From: Methylobacterium sp. FF17
GTDB lineage: Bacteria > Pseudomonadota > Alphaproteobacteria > Rhizobiales > Beijerinckiaceae
Length of the DNA: 64,000 nucleotides
Reading direction: 5' to 3'
Assembly (NCBI RefSeq): GCF_025813715.1
Contig: NZ_CP107532.1
Span: 496,001-560,000 of the forward strand
Shown piece by piece: positions 7,948 to 16,975 of this stretch (positions within the stretch are counted from its first letter, which is position 1; each line of letters begins with the position of its first letter). Below the pieces are notes generated by a model, which worked only from the letters and a program-made list of their open reading frames with translations, was not told the DNA's origin and made no database searches. Made by a program: the position numbers and the translations under genes.

Positions 7948-8438
7948 CGGTCTTGGTCCTTAGCTCTTCAAGGTCGAGGTGGTGCAAGGTCTTGGCAGGT
8001 GCAAGGTCTTTGCAGGTGAAGGTGCCGTGACCGCCGTCCCATCCCGGGACGTATTCGAGAATGGCGGCCGGTGTGTTCGATGGCGCGTTTCGGTCAAGTC
8101 GCCGTACTTGTCCAGCCGGTGACCCGTTTTTTTCAAACTCCCGCAACGCGCTGAATCGGCACCCCCCTCGCACGGCAGGCCGGGTGTTAACACAGGGTTC
8201 CGACGCTGGCGAGGGCCGGTTCACAACCCGTTCATCGCTGTGGCTTTTTCGAGCCAATCGGGACTTTTTTCGGGTGTGCGGTGCAGCAGGAATCCCCCTC
8301 CCCCTTGCGGGGAGGGGTCAGGGGTGGGGGTGTCGGCGCCAGCGCACGTCGACGACCCGCGAGCTCGCACCCCCACCTCCAACTCCTCCCCGCAAGGGGG
8401 AGGAGAGCCGGTTCCGGGGGGTGAGAGCCGGTCGTGCC
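7948..8438. other. acpP upstream spacer
   Basis: A 490-nt gap between fabG and acpP. The part nearest acpP (7948-8200) probably holds the acpP promoter and leader. It contains a short direct repeat, GGTGCAAGGTCTTGGCA followed by GGTGCAAGGTCTTTGCA (about 7979-8016). The part nearest fabG carries the palindromic repeat described separately. I see no convincing gene. Confidence 0.5.
8289..8408. repeat. Dispersed inverted repeat of the CCCCTTGCGGGGAGG family
   Basis: The left arm contains CCCCCTCCCCCTTGCGGGG with a trailing GGTGGGGGTGTCGGCGCC. The right arm contains CACCCCCACCTCC and CTCCCCGCAAGGGGGAGGAG. The arms are reverse complements around a loop of about 40 nt. The same two arms recur in every unit of the tandem array at 53833-54836, so this is one family of mobile or amplifiable palindromes. 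Here it lies 30 nt beyond the fabG stop. Confidence 0.85.
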
Positions 8439-9179
8439 TCACACCATCGCCATGCCGCCGTTCACGTGGAGGGTCTGGCCGGTGACGTAGGCGGCCTCGT
8501 CCGAGGCGAGGTAGATCGCGGCCGCCGCGATGTCGGTGCCCGTGCCCAGCCGCCCCATGGGAACGCGGCCGAGGATGCCCTCGCGCTGCTTCTCGTTGAG
8601 GGCGTCCGTCATCGGCGAGGTGATGAAGCCCGGCGCGATGCAGTTGACCGTGAGGTTGCGGGTGGCGACTTCCGCCGCGAGCGCCTTGGTCATGCCGACG
8701 AGGCCGGCCTTGGCGGCGGCGTAGTTCACCTGCCCCGGATTGCCGGTGGTGCCCACCACCGAGCCGATGTTCACGATGCGGCCGTAGCGGCGCTTCATCA
8801 TGCCCTTCACGGCGGCCCGCGAGAGCCGGAAGGCGGCCGAGAGGTTGACGGCGATCACCGCGTCCCACTCGTCGTCCTTCATGCGCAGCACGAGGTTATC
8901 CCGGGTGATGCCGGCGTTGTTGACGAGGATGTCGAGGCCGCCGAGCGCCGCTTCGGCCGCCGGCACCAGGGCCTCCACCGAGGCCTTGTCGGAGAGGTCG
9001 CCGGCCACGACGTGGACGCGCTCGCCCCCGAGCTCGGCCGCGAAGGCCTCCAGGGCCGCCTGGCGGGTGCCCGAGATGGCGACGGTCGCCCCCTGCGCGT
9101 GCAGGCCCCGCGCGATGGCGCCGCCGAGGCCGCCGGTGGCGCCGGTGACGAGGGCCTTGCGGCCGGTCAGGTCGAACAT
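8439..9179 (-). CDS. fabG: 3-oxoacyl-[acyl-carrier-protein] reductase
   Basis: 246 residues from the ATG at 9179 (MFDLTGRKALVTG), preceded by ACAGGA at proper spacing; an upstream in-frame TTG is less likely. It is an NADPH-dependent short-chain dehydrogenase that reduces 3-oxoacyl-ACP. The cofactor loop TGATGGLGG is at 12-20 and NNAG at 87-90. The catalytic triad is Ser140, Tyr153 and Lys157 (YAAAK). The C-terminal LHVNGGMAMV is typical of true FabG proteins. It lies 15 nt after fabD. Confidence 0.97.
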   Translation of the reverse strand: MFDLTGRKALVTGATGGLGGAIARGLHAQGATVAISGTRQAALEAFAAELGGERVHVVAGDLSDKASVEALVPAAEAALGGLDILVNNAGITRDNLVLRMKDDEWDAVIAVNLSAAFRLSRAAVKGMMKRRYGRIVNIGSVVGTTGNPGQVNYAAAKAGLVGMTKALAAEVATRNLTVNCIAPGFITSPMTDALNEKQREGILGRVPMGRLGTGTDIAAAAIYLASDEAAYVTGQTLHVNGGMAMV

Positions 9180-9194
9180 GGACAATCCTGTGGT

Positions 9195-10136
9195 TCAGCC
9201 GAGGCTGGGAAACGCGGAGACGTCGTCGGGGGTGCCGACCGCGCCGGCCGAGGCCCCGGCGGCGATGCGCTTGACGAGGCCGGTGAGCACCTTGCCGGTG
9301 CCGACCTCCGTGAACTGGTCGACCCCCGCCGCCGCCATGGCGGCGACGCTCTCGCGCCAGCGCACGGTGCCGGTGACCTGGGCCACCAGGGCTTCGCGAA
9401 TCGCGGCCGGATCGGAGATCGGGGCGGCGAGCACGTTGGCGTAGACCGGGACCACGGGGGTGTGCATGGCGACCTCGGACAGCGCCGCGCGCATGGCCTC
9501 CGCCGCCGGCGCCATCAGCGCGCAGTGGAACGGCGCCGAGACGTTGAGCATGACCGCGCGCTTGATCCCGCGCGCCTGCGCCAGGGCGACCGCGCGCTCC
9601 ACCGCCGCCTTGGCGCCGGAGAGCACGACCTGTCCGCCCCCATTGTCGTTGGCGACCTCGCAGACCGCGCCCTCGGCGGCCTCGGCCGCGATGCCCCGCG
9701 CGGTCTCGGGATCGGCGCCGATCAGCGCCGCCATGGCGCCGGCGCCGGGGGCCACCGCGTCCTGCATGGCGGTGCCGCGAATCCGCAGGAGCCGGGCGGC
9801 GTCGGCGATGGAGAAGGTGCCGGCGGCGGCCAGGGCCGTGTACTCGCCGAGCGAATGGCCGGCGACGCAGGCCGCGTCGCGCTTCAGGTCGAGGCCGCGC
9901 TCGGCCTCCAGGACGCGGAGCGCCGCCAGGCTCGCGGCCATCAGGGCCGGCTGGGCGTTGGCGGTGAGGGTGAGTTCCTCCACCGGACCCTCGAACATCA
10001 GGCGCGAGAGCGGCTGGTTCAGGGCGTCGTCCACCTCCGCGAACACGTCGCGGGCCTGGTGGAAGTGCTCGGCGAGCGCCCGGCCCATGCCGACCGCCTG
10101 GCTGCCCTGGCCGGGGAAGATGCACGCGCGCGCCAT
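9195..10136 (-). CDS. fabD: Malonyl-CoA:ACP transacylase
   Basis: 313 residues. It loads malonyl groups from CoA to ACP, the entry step of fatty-acid elongation. The N-terminal FPGQGSQAVGMG motif and the nucleophile motif GHSLGEY (Ser95) are present. The partner His lies in SAPFHCALM (near residue 205) and the oxyanion Gln in FPGQGSQ. It is the first gene of fabD-fabG-acpP-fabF. The ATG at 10136 has AGGAGGAT just upstream. Confidence 0.97.
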   Translation of the reverse strand: MARACIFPGQGSQAVGMGRALAEHFHQARDVFAEVDDALNQPLSRLMFEGPVEELTLTANAQPALMAASLAALRVLEAERGLDLKRDAACVAGHSLGEYTALAAAGTFSIADAARLLRIRGTAMQDAVAPGAGAMAALIGADPETARGIAAEAAEGAVCEVANDNGGGQVVLSGAKAAVERAVALAQARGIKRAVMLNVSAPFHCALMAPAAEAMRAALSEVAMHTPVVPVYANVLAAPISDPAAIREALVAQVTGTVRWRESVAAMAAAGVDQFTEVGTGKVLTGLVKRIAAGASAGAVGTPDDVSAFPSLG

Positions 10137-10224
10137 GGGATATCCTCCTCAAGCCGGGTCAGCCCCGGGAAGGGCGGCGCAGTCGCACCGCCCGCCACCT
10201 GTGTCAACATGGCACCGGCGCCGG

Positions 10225-10947
10225 TCAGCCCTCGTTGAAGAAGTCCACGGTGCCGTTGTCGAGGCTGTAGGAGGCGCCGATCACCCGCAGCTTGCCGGCC
10301 TTGAGGGGATCGAGCAGGGCCGGCTCGGAGGCCGAGCGCAGGCGCTCCACCACCCGGTTGACGTTGGCGCGCACGCAGTTCTCCACGAAGTCGCCCGGCT
10401 TGTCGCGCTGGCTGAGCACCGCCGGGACGATCGGCTCGATCATCCGGCCGATGGAACCCGGATAGACGGTGTTGTTCTTCACCACGTCGACGGCGGCCTC
10501 CACCGCGCCGCAGCGGCTGTGGCCCATCACCAGCACCAGGGGCACCCCGAGCTGCGAGACCGCGTATTCGATGGAGCCGAGCGCCGCCGTATCCACGCAG
10601 TTGCCGGCGTTGCGCACGATGAAGAGCTCGCCGAGGCCGCGCCCGAACAGGATCTCCGGCGAGACGCGCGAATCGGAGCAGCTCACCAGCACCACGAACG
10701 GCGTCTGGCCGAGCGCGATCTCGATCCGGCGCTCGCGGCCCTGGACCGCCCGGACCGGGCTGTCGGTGTGGTAGAGGCGGTTGCCCTCCTTGAGGGCTTC
10801 CAGCGCCTGGTCGGCGGACAGGGTGGTCTTCTTGGAGGACGGGCTCGCCGCGAAGGCCAGATCCGGCAGGGCCGTCGCGGCGAAGCACGCGGCCCCGAGT
10901 GTGCACCCGCAGCCGAGCAGGCTGCGACGGCTGAGCATCGTGGTCAT
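10225..10947 (-). CDS. Exported beta-class carbonic anhydrase
   Basis: 240 residues. Zinc-site residues of the beta class are intact: CSDSR (Cys90, Asp92, Arg94) and HSRCG (His143, Cys146). It interconverts CO2 and bicarbonate. The N-terminus, SRRSLLGCGCTLGAACFAA, has an Arg pair followed by a hydrophobic run and an AFA-A cleavage-like site near residue 34. This suggests Tat-dependent export to the periplasm; Tat dependence is inferred because the motif is incomplete. The gene follows fabD's upstream region on the same strand but has its own divergent promoter region shared with rpoZ. In a serine-cycle organism it could help supply bicarbonate for PEP carboxylase, but that is speculation. Confidence 0.9.
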   Translation of the reverse strand: MTTMLSRRSLLGCGCTLGAACFAATALPDLAFAASPSSKKTTLSADQALEALKEGNRLYHTDSPVRAVQGRERRIEIALGQTPFVVLVSCSDSRVSPEILFGRGLGELFIVRNAGNCVDTAALGSIEYAVSQLGVPLVLVMGHSRCGAVEAAVDVVKNNTVYPGSIGRMIEPIVPAVLSQRDKPGDFVENCVRANVNRVVERLRSASEPALLDPLKAGKLRVIGASYSLDNGTVDFFNEG

Positions 10948-11200
10948 GGTCCGGTCTCCCCCTTGGCCGAATCGTTTCCCCGATCCGGATTTGCTCCCTT
11001 ATAACCGCGCCGCCCGGCCGTCGCAGGGGCATTTGGCGCCGTGCGCGCCCGGGATTGCGGGTGGATCTCGCACGTGTGCCGGATGATGCAGGGCCGCGCG
11101 CAGCATGATGCAACACCGCGCGCCGCTTGTTGCCCGTCGTGAAGGCGTGTATGACGCGGGTTGAACCCCGAAATTCCGTCCGAGGAAGGAGCCGTCCGCC
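10948..11200. promoter_or_regulatory. Divergent promoter region for carbonic anhydrase and rpoZ
   Basis: A 253-nt spacer between genes that diverge. A GCAGG-type repeat, GATGCAGGGCCGCGCGCAGCATGATGCA, lies near 11082-11110. CGAGGAAGGAGCC (11179-11191) provides a strong SD for rpoZ. I could not assign -35/-10 elements with confidence. Confidence 0.45.
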
Positions 11201-11611
11201 ATGGCTCGCGTCACCGTTGAAGACTGCATCGACAAGGTCGAGAACCGCTTCGAGCTGGTCCTGCTCGCCAGCCATCGGGCTCGCCTGCTCGCCGCCGGCG
11301 CGCCGCTGACCATCGACCGCGACCGCGACAAGAACCCCGTCTGCGCCCTGCGCGAGATCGGCGACGAGACGATCACGGCGGACGACCTCAAGGAACAGCT
11401 CATCCATTCGATGCAGAAATACGTCGAAGTCGATGAGCCGGAAGCGGAAACCGTCCCGCTGCTTTCCAGCTCGCCGGCCGCCGCCGCCGTCGCCCCGCAA
11501 TCCTCCAGCGACGACAGCGCCGTGCAGTTCGACCGCATGAGCGAGGAAGACCTGCTGCGCGGCCTCGAGAACCTGGCGCCGCCCACCGAGACGGACGACG
11601 AGGCCGAGTAG
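11201..11611 (+). CDS. rpoZ: RNA polymerase omega subunit
   Basis: 136 residues beginning [23 protein letters not shown], the conserved omega N-terminus, with [15 protein letters not shown] following. Omega binds beta' and helps RNA polymerase assembly and ppGpp responses. The C-terminal half is an acidic, Ser/Ala-rich extension typical of alphaproteobacterial omega proteins. rpoZ is followed by an intrinsic terminator and then by the (p)ppGpp enzyme, the conserved rpoZ-rsh neighbourhood. Confidence 0.97.
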   Translation: MARVTVEDCIDKVENRFELVLLASHRARLLAAGAPLTIDRDRDKNPVCALREIGDETITADDLKEQLIHSMQKYVEVDEPEAETVPLLSSSPAAAAVAPQSSSDDSAVQFDRMSEEDLLRGLENLAPPTETDDEAE

Positions 11612-11636
11612 GCTCCGTCCCCGCGCATCCGCGTCG

Positions 11637-11665
11637 AAAACCCGGCCCCGCGCCGGGTTTTTTTT
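11637..11665 (+). terminator. Intrinsic terminator after rpoZ
   Basis: A CCCGGC / GCCGGG stem (11641-11646 with 11652-11657), flanked by AAAA on the left, is followed by an unbroken run of eight T (11658-11665). It lies 26 nt past the rpoZ stop. Confidence 0.9.
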
Positions 11666-11793
11666 CGTCCCGCCTCCCGGATTTCCGCATCCTGCGACGC
11701 CTTGGGGCTGGCGTGCCCGCGTGCAATGCGGGACACATCGCTGCATCACGCCCCATGCCGGGCGCGCTCAAGCGTGGAAGGGTCCCTCGGCGG

Positions 11794-14037
11794 ATGATGC
11801 GCCAATACGAGCTTGTCGAGCGGGTCAAGCGCTACAATCCCGCGGCGGACGAGGCCCTGCTCAACCGCGCCTATGTCTACGCAATGCGCGCGCACGGCAC
11901 ACAGAAGCGGGCCTCAGGCGATCCCTTCTTCGCTCATCCCCTTGAAGTCGCAGCGATTCTCACCGATCTCCGCCTCGACGACGCGACCATCGTAGCGGCG
12001 GTGCTGCACGATACGGTGGAAGATACGGCCGCCACCCTCGACGAGATTCGCGAGATCTTCAGCCCTGAAATCGGTGCGCTGGTCGACGGCCTGACCAAGC
12101 TGAAACGTCTCGATCTTGTTTCGAAGCGGGCAGCCCAGGGCGAGAACTTCCGGAAGCTTCTCTTGGCGGTCGCGGCAGACGTTCGCGTGCTTCTCGTAAA
12201 GCTCGCCGACCGCCTGCATAACATGCGCACCCTCCACCACATGCGCGTCGACAAGCGCGAGCGCATCGCCCAGGAAACCCTGGATATCTATGCTCCGCTC
12301 GCAGGCCGAATGGGCATGCAAGAGCTACGTGAGGAACTCGAAGATCTTGCGTTGCGCAATCTCAAACCTGAGATTTACGCCACCATTGCCCAGCGCCTCT
12401 CCGATCTCTCAGCGAAGTCCGAGCGGCTGGTTGAAAGTATCGAGCAGGATCTCACCGCAAAACTCTCGGCCCAGGGGATTAAAGCAGTCGTCACGGGGCG
12501 GCAGAAGCGGCCCTACTCAATCTCTGCCAAGATGGAACGGAAATCCGTCGCCTTCGAGCAATTATCGGACATCTTCGGATTCCGGGTCGTGGTGGAGACG
12601 CTTTCCGATTGCTACGGCGCCCTCGGCGTCGTCCACACGAGCTGGCCGATGGTTCCAGGGCGCTACAAGGATTACATTTCAACGCCGAAGCAGAACGATT
12701 ATCGCTCGATCCATACGACGGTGATCGGACCGAAGAGCCAGCGCGTCGAACTCCAGATCCGCACGGCTGCGATGGACGAAATCGCCGAGTACGGTATCGC
12801 CGCGCATGCCCACTACAAGGAAAGCGGCGGAAAGGACGAGATCGGTGGTGGTCATCCGCGCCTTGCCACCGAAAGCGGGGCCTATCAATGGCTCCGCCGT
12901 ACGATCGAACTGCTTGCGGAGGGCGATAGTCCGGAAGAGTTCCTCGAGCACACGAAACTCGAACTCTTTCAGGATCAGGTGTTCTGCTTCACGCCCAAGG
13001 GCCGGCTGATTGCCCTGCCCCGTGGGGCCACGCCGATCGACTTCGCCTATGCGGTTCACACCGACGTCGGCAATTCAGCAGTCGGCGTAAAGATCAATGG
13101 ACGCATGGCGCCCCTGTTGCATGAACTCGTGAACGGTGACGAGGTCGAGATCGCGCGCTCGGACGGCGCGTCCCCGCCGGCAGCTTGGGAATCGTTAGTC
13201 GTCACCGGTAAGGCGCGCTCCGCGATCCGCCGGGCGACGCGCTCGGCCGTCCGGCGTCAATATGCTGGCCTCGGGCGCCAGATCCTCGATCGGGCCTTCG
13301 AGAGAGCTGCGAAAAGCTTCTCGGACGACAAACTGCGGGGCGCACTGCCTCGCCTCGCCCGCCAGAGTACCGAAGACGTCTTCGCGGCCGTTGGCCGGGG
13401 TGAAATGTTCTCGGGCGACGTCGTACGAGCGGTCTATCCCGATCACAAGGACGAACGCCGCGGAGCCCCGGCTCCCCTGCCGCAACCGGCCTCGGGCGAC
13501 GGGGCGGGCCGCTTGAGCCTCGCCAAAGATCAGACGATGCGCCTGACCTTTCCTGACGGTCGAGCCTCCGATCTTGGACGCGCGGATGGTATCCCGATCC
13601 GTGGGCTCGACGGCGATCTGCCGGTCAGCTTTGCACCGAATGGCGGTGCGGTCCCCGGCGATCGGATCGTCGGCATTCTGACTCCCGGGATCGGTGTCAC
13701 GATCTATCCGATCCAGTCGGCCGCTCTGGCTGCCTTCGACAACGAACCCGACCGGTGGCTTGATGTACGATGGGACGTGGAGGCAGGGACGAGCGAGCGT
13801 TTCCCAGCGCGTCTCGCGCTGCAGTCCATCAACGAACCTGGCGTGCTCGCGCAGATCGCCCAAGTCATCGCGGATCACGACGGTAACATCGACAATGTTT
13901 CCATGAAGCGGAAAACTCAGGATTTTACGCAGATCGTCATCGATCTTTCCGTCTGGGACCTCAAGCACCTCAATGCCATCATCGCGGAGTTGCGCGGCAA
14001 AAGAACCGTCAACAAAGTCGAGCGAGTCAACGGGTAA
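11794..14037 (+). CDS. rsh: Bifunctional (p)ppGpp synthetase/hydrolase (RelA/SpoT homologue)
   Basis: 747 residues from the ATG at 11794 (MMRQYELVERVKRYNP), the conserved Rsh start; an upstream GTG frame adds 27 non-conserved residues. The N-terminal HD hydrolase domain contains AAVLHDTVEDT. The synthetase domain has GRQKRPYSISAKM, DIFGFRVVV and RYKDYISTPKQNDYRSIHT. A TGS domain (VFCFTPKGRLIALPRGATPIDFAYAVHT) follows, and a C-terminal ACT domain (NEPGVLAQIAQVIADHDGNI). Both catalytic domains look intact, so the single enzyme should both make and destroy the alarmone in the stringent response. The sequence has visibly more A/T at third positions than the fab genes. Confidence 0.95.
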   Translation: MMRQYELVERVKRYNPAADEALLNRAYVYAMRAHGTQKRASGDPFFAHPLEVAAILTDLRLDDATIVAAVLHDTVEDTAATLDEIREIFSPEIGALVDGLTKLKRLDLVSKRAAQGENFRKLLLAVAADVRVLLVKLADRLHNMRTLHHMRVDKRERIAQETLDIYAPLAGRMGMQELREELEDLALRNLKPEIYATIAQRLSDLSAKSERLVESIEQDLTAKLSAQGIKAVVTGRQKRPYSISAKMERKSVAFEQLSDIFGFRVVVETLSDCYGALGVVHTSWPMVPGRYKDYISTPKQNDYRSIHTTVIGPKSQRVELQIRTAAMDEIAEYGIAAHAHYKESGGKDEIGGGHPRLATESGAYQWLRRTIELLAEGDSPEEFLEHTKLELFQDQVFCFTPKGRLIALPRGATPIDFAYAVHTDVGNSAVGVKINGRMAPLLHELVNGDEVEIARSDGASPPAAWESLVVTGKARSAIRRATRSAVRRQYAGLGRQILDRAFERAAKSFSDDKLRGALPRLARQSTEDVFAAVGRGEMFSGDVVRAVYPDHKDERRGAPAPLPQPASGDGAGRLSLAKDQTMRLTFPDGRASDLGRADGIPIRGLDGDLPVSFAPNGGAVPGDRIVGILTPGIGVTIYPIQSAALAAFDNEPDRWLDVRWDVEAGTSERFPARLALQSINEPGVLAQIAQVIADHDGNIDNVSMKRKTQDFTQIVIDLSVWDLKHLNAIIAELRGKRTVNKVERVNG

Positions 14038-14491
14038 GCAGTGGCGCGTGGCATGCAGATGTCGTCGCGAGATACAACATTCAGGTGTCTCGCCGACCGT
14101 TCTGCATTCAACTACTGCCTACCAAGCTGCTACGCAGGATAAGACTGATTAAAAATCTTGAGCTCAGCGCGCAAGCGATTTGCGATGCATTACCGGATTC
14201 CTGAACGCTGGACCCAGTAAACTCGGGAGGGGCAAGTTGGGATATTTACCTTAGGTTGAAATAAAGGCAAAACGCAGGATTAGACTTGACTTTCTTTCGA
14301 TTATGCCTGAGTAAATCATCTTCTTTTCTTCATCCGTCTTTCTTTTGCGAATTTACGGCACGCGGGAAATTCCCGACCCGCCCATTCAATACTCAGGTCG
14401 AGAGAGTGTAAAGCTCAGACAATAGACCCATTGATAATGGATTGCCGGTGAATGTTGCGAAATAAGGCCTTTTAGAATATTGGGTTCCGTA
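14038..14491. other. Low-GC intergenic region between rsh and the NYN gene
   Basis: About 450 nt with no supported gene. It is clearly richer in A/T than most of the window, especially 14200-14470, which has runs such as CTTTCTTTCGATTATG. TTGACT at 14286-14291 could be a -35 element, but no good -10 is at standard spacing. I see no tRNA fold and no repeat. Confidence 0.5.
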
Positions 14492-15181
14492 ATGAGCGCA
14501 CACCAACGTAGCGCCCTCTTTATCGATGGGGCAAACCTTTACTCTGCAACGAAGGCTCTTGGAGCTGACATCGACTATCGAAGGCTTCTCAAAGAATTTC
14601 AGTCGCGAGATCAGCTCGTTCGCGCTTTTTACTACACGGCCATCGTAGAGGATCAGGAATATTCTTCGATTCGGCCGCTGATTGACTGGCTGGACTACAA
14701 TGGATTCTGCGTTGTCACGAAACCTGCCAAGGAATTCGTCGACTCCATGGGTCGCCGGAAGGTCAAGGGTAACATGGATATCGAGCTCGCGATCGACGCG
14801 CTCGAACTTGCGCCGCGCATCGACCACATGGTGCTGTTCTCCGGCGATGGAGATTTCCGGTCTCTCGTGGAGGCCATGCAGCGGCGCGGCGTCCGAGTCA
14901 CCGTCGTATCCACCATACAAACCCAACCTGCGATGATCGCCGACGATCTCCGGCGTCAGGCCGACGAGTTCATTGACCTCGCTCATCTCCTTGGACGCAT
15001 TGGTCGCGACGCGGGTGAGCGCGCGGTGCGCAACCAGGACGCACGGGGGCCCGACACCCGAGGGCAAGCGGACACACCGACGCGCTCGCGCGGCGAGACA
15101 CCGGAACGGTCCGCTCGACCGAGCGCGGCACTTGAGAGCCGTTACGGTATCCGCCAGGATGAGGTCGCACCGGACGCATAA
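14492..15181 (+). CDS. NYN domain (LabA/DUF88-type) putative ribonuclease
   Basis: 229 residues from the ATG at 14492. The NYN fold belongs to the PIN-like nuclease group. The expected acidic positions are visible: FIDGANLY (Asp12, Asn15), KGNMDIELAIDAL (Asp96) and LFSGDGDF (Asp119, Asp121), a full metal-binding set. The N-terminal ~165 residues form the domain. The C-terminal ~60 residues are charged and probably disordered. Homologues are often annotated as NYN domain or LabA-like proteins, and an RNA-cleaving role is inferred from fold alone. It converges with smpB, a ribosome-rescue gene, which may be coincidental. Confidence 0.88.
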   Translation: MSAHQRSALFIDGANLYSATKALGADIDYRRLLKEFQSRDQLVRAFYYTAIVEDQEYSSIRPLIDWLDYNGFCVVTKPAKEFVDSMGRRKVKGNMDIELAIDALELAPRIDHMVLFSGDGDFRSLVEAMQRRGVRVTVVSTIQTQPAMIADDLRRQADEFIDLAHLLGRIGRDAGERAVRNQDARGPDTRGQADTPTRSRGETPERSARPSAALESRYGIRQDEVAPDA

Positions 15182-15258
15182 CGCGCGCCTCGCGCCAATC
15201 TAGCGGTTCGCCCGGCTCATCCACGACGATGTGCAGCCCGTCTTCGCGTCGGTATCAC

Positions 15259-15286
15259 CCGATCAGCCTCTCTCAAGGCTGATCGG
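15259..15286. terminator. Hairpin between convergent NYN gene and smpB
   Basis: CCGATCAGCCT (15259-15269) pairs perfectly with AGGCTGATCGG (15276-15286) over a six-base loop. It lies between two converging genes, where a bidirectional terminator is expected. Neither side has a good T-run, so the termination role is inferred. Confidence 0.5.
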
Positions 15287-15308
15287 TCGGACCTACCAGC
15301 GTCGAACG

Positions 15309-15782
15309 CTAGCCCCGGTCTCGCAGGATACGCGCACGGTCGCGCTGCCAGTCCCGCTCTTTGGCGGTCTCACGCTTGTCGTGAAGCTTCTTACCCCGTC
15401 CAAGTCCAAGTTCGATCTTGGCGCGCCCACGCTCATTGAAATAGATCTTCAGCGGAACCACCGTGAAGCCTTCCCGCTGGGTGGCGCCGATCAACTTGTT
15501 GATCTGCTTGCGATGAAGCAGCAGACGGCGGGGGCGCTTCGTTTCATGATTGAAACGGTTCGCCTCCACGTATTCGGGGATGTAGGCATTGAAGAGCATC
15601 AGGTCGGTACCGGATGGCCCGGCATAGGCCTCGCCGATCGTCGCCTTCCCTTTGCGCAGGGATTTGACCTCGGTCCCCGTTAGGGCGAGCCCGGCCTCAA
15701 GCGTATCCGTGATCTCGTAATGGTAGCGGGCGGCGCGGTTATCGGCGACGACGCGGCGGTTCGATTCAGGTTTGGGAGCCAT
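15309..15782 (-). CDS. smpB: SsrA-binding protein SmpB
   Basis: 157 residues from the ATG at 15782 ([20 protein letters not shown]). SmpB delivers tmRNA to stalled ribosomes for trans-translation. The OB-fold core shows [20 protein letters not shown] and the RNA-binding region LLLHRKQI. The basic C-terminal tail [15 protein letters not shown], which fills the mRNA channel, is complete. It lies 82 nt downstream of dapA on the same strand, the usual alphaproteobacterial order. Confidence 0.97.
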   Translation of the reverse strand: MAPKPESNRRVVADNRAARYHYEITDTLEAGLALTGTEVKSLRKGKATIGEAYAGPSGTDLMLFNAYIPEYVEANRFNHETKRPRRLLLHRKQINKLIGATQREGFTVVPLKIYFNERGRAKIELGLGRGKKLHDKRETAKERDWQRDRARILRDRG

Positions 15783-15864
15783 CACAACGTCGGGTCAGGC
15801 CGACCGCGACAGCGCGACCGGGCCGAGGGATATGGTTCGTCGCGCTTCGCTTTGCCAGATGTGG

Positions 15865-16764
15865 TCAGGCGTCGAGCAGCCCGGCATGACGCAGCGCCGC
15901 GTCTACCAGGGCCTTCGTCTCGTCGCTTACCGTCAGCAAGGGCAGACGGACTTCATCCGTCATCAGGCCAAGCCGAGCGAGCGCGTATTTCGCCGGGGAC
16001 GGGTTCGGTTCCACGAACATGCTGGCGTGCAGGGGCAGCAGCCGGTCCTGGATCTGCAGGGCCTTGGCGTAATCGCCCCGCAGCGTCGCCTCCTGCAGAT
16101 CTGCGCTGAGCCGGGGCGCCACGTTCGAGACGACGGAGATGCAGCCGCAGCCTCCATGCGCATTGAACCCGAGCGCCGTCGCATCTTCGCCTGAAAGCTG
16201 GACGAACTCTTCGCCCATGGCTTGGCGCTGCAGACTGACCCGGTCAAGCTTGGCCGTGGCGTCCTTTACCCCGGCGATATTCTTGAGCTCATACAAGCGT
16301 GCCATCGTTTCGACGCTCATATCGACGATGGAACGTCCTGGGATGTTGTAGAGGATGATCGGAATGCCGATGGCATCGTTCACGGCCTTGAAATGCGCGT
16401 AGAGCCCGGCCTGCGTCGGCTTGTTGTAGTAGGGCGTGACCACCAGCACGGCGTTCGCTCCCGCCCTCTCGGCATGTCGGGCACGCTCGACGGCTTCGGC
16501 GGTGGAATTCGATCCGGCACCGGCGATCACCGGCACGCGGCCCGCGGCCTCCTCAATGCAGATCTCGACGACGCGATCATGCTCCGCGTGACTCAGCGTC
16601 GGGCTCTCGCCGGTCGTTCCGGTGGGGACGAGACCATGGATGCCTTGCGCGATCTGCCAGTTCACGAACTTGCGAAAGGCGGCTTCGTCGAAGGCACCGT
16701 CCTTGAACGGGGTCACGAGGGCGGATATCGCGCCGCGGAGGCGTCGGGTGGAGGTCTCGGTCAT
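15865..16764 (-). CDS. dapA: 4-hydroxy-tetrahydrodipicolinate synthase
   Basis: 299 residues from the ATG at 16764 ([20 protein letters not shown]); longer frames upstream add non-conserved residues. It condenses pyruvate with aspartate semialdehyde, the first committed step to lysine and meso-diaminopimelate. The Schiff-base Lys167 (AGVKDAT), Tyr139 (ILYNIPGR) and Arg144 are present. So are the [11 protein letters not shown] motif and PYYNKPTQ. It is divergent from the lytic transglycosylase at 16976 and transcribed with smpB. Confidence 0.97.
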   Translation of the reverse strand: MTETSTRRLRGAISALVTPFKDGAFDEAAFRKFVNWQIAQGIHGLVPTGTTGESPTLSHAEHDRVVEICIEEAAGRVPVIAGAGSNSTAEAVERARHAERAGANAVLVVTPYYNKPTQAGLYAHFKAVNDAIGIPIILYNIPGRSIVDMSVETMARLYELKNIAGVKDATAKLDRVSLQRQAMGEEFVQLSGEDATALGFNAHGGCGCISVVSNVAPRLSADLQEATLRGDYAKALQIQDRLLPLHASMFVEPNPSPAKYALARLGLMTDEVRLPLLTVSDETKALVDAALRHAGLLDA

Positions 16765-16897
16765 CCTGGCGTTCCCAGCCGTCGGTCTTGTCATGCACCG
16801 GTTGTCCGGCAGCGGCACCGCTTCGCGCGGATGGGCAGACATAGGCCCTCGCCCGCACCGGCGCAAACGCTCCTTTCACGGGGTTAATGCCTTCTTA

Positions 16898-16940
16898 ATG
16901 CCCTCTGGGTGAGCTTGTTCATGCCCTCCGGGCGAGCTTG
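16898..16940. repeat. Short direct repeat in the dapA-slt divergent spacer
   Basis: ATGCCCTCTGGGTGAGCTTG (16898-16917) and ATGCCCTCCGGGCGAGCTTG (16921-16940) match at 18 of 20 positions with a 23-bp period. The position, 36 nt ahead of the transglycosylase start, would suit an operator. No regulator is suggested by the sequence. Confidence 0.55.
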
Positions 16941-16975
16941 GGGGCCTGTCCGCATACGACGGGACTGGAAGAACC

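Noticed and set aside
14286..14315. TTGACT as a sigma-70 -35 box in front of the NYN gene
   Set aside because: No acceptable -10 hexamer at 16-18 nt and about 180 nt from the start.
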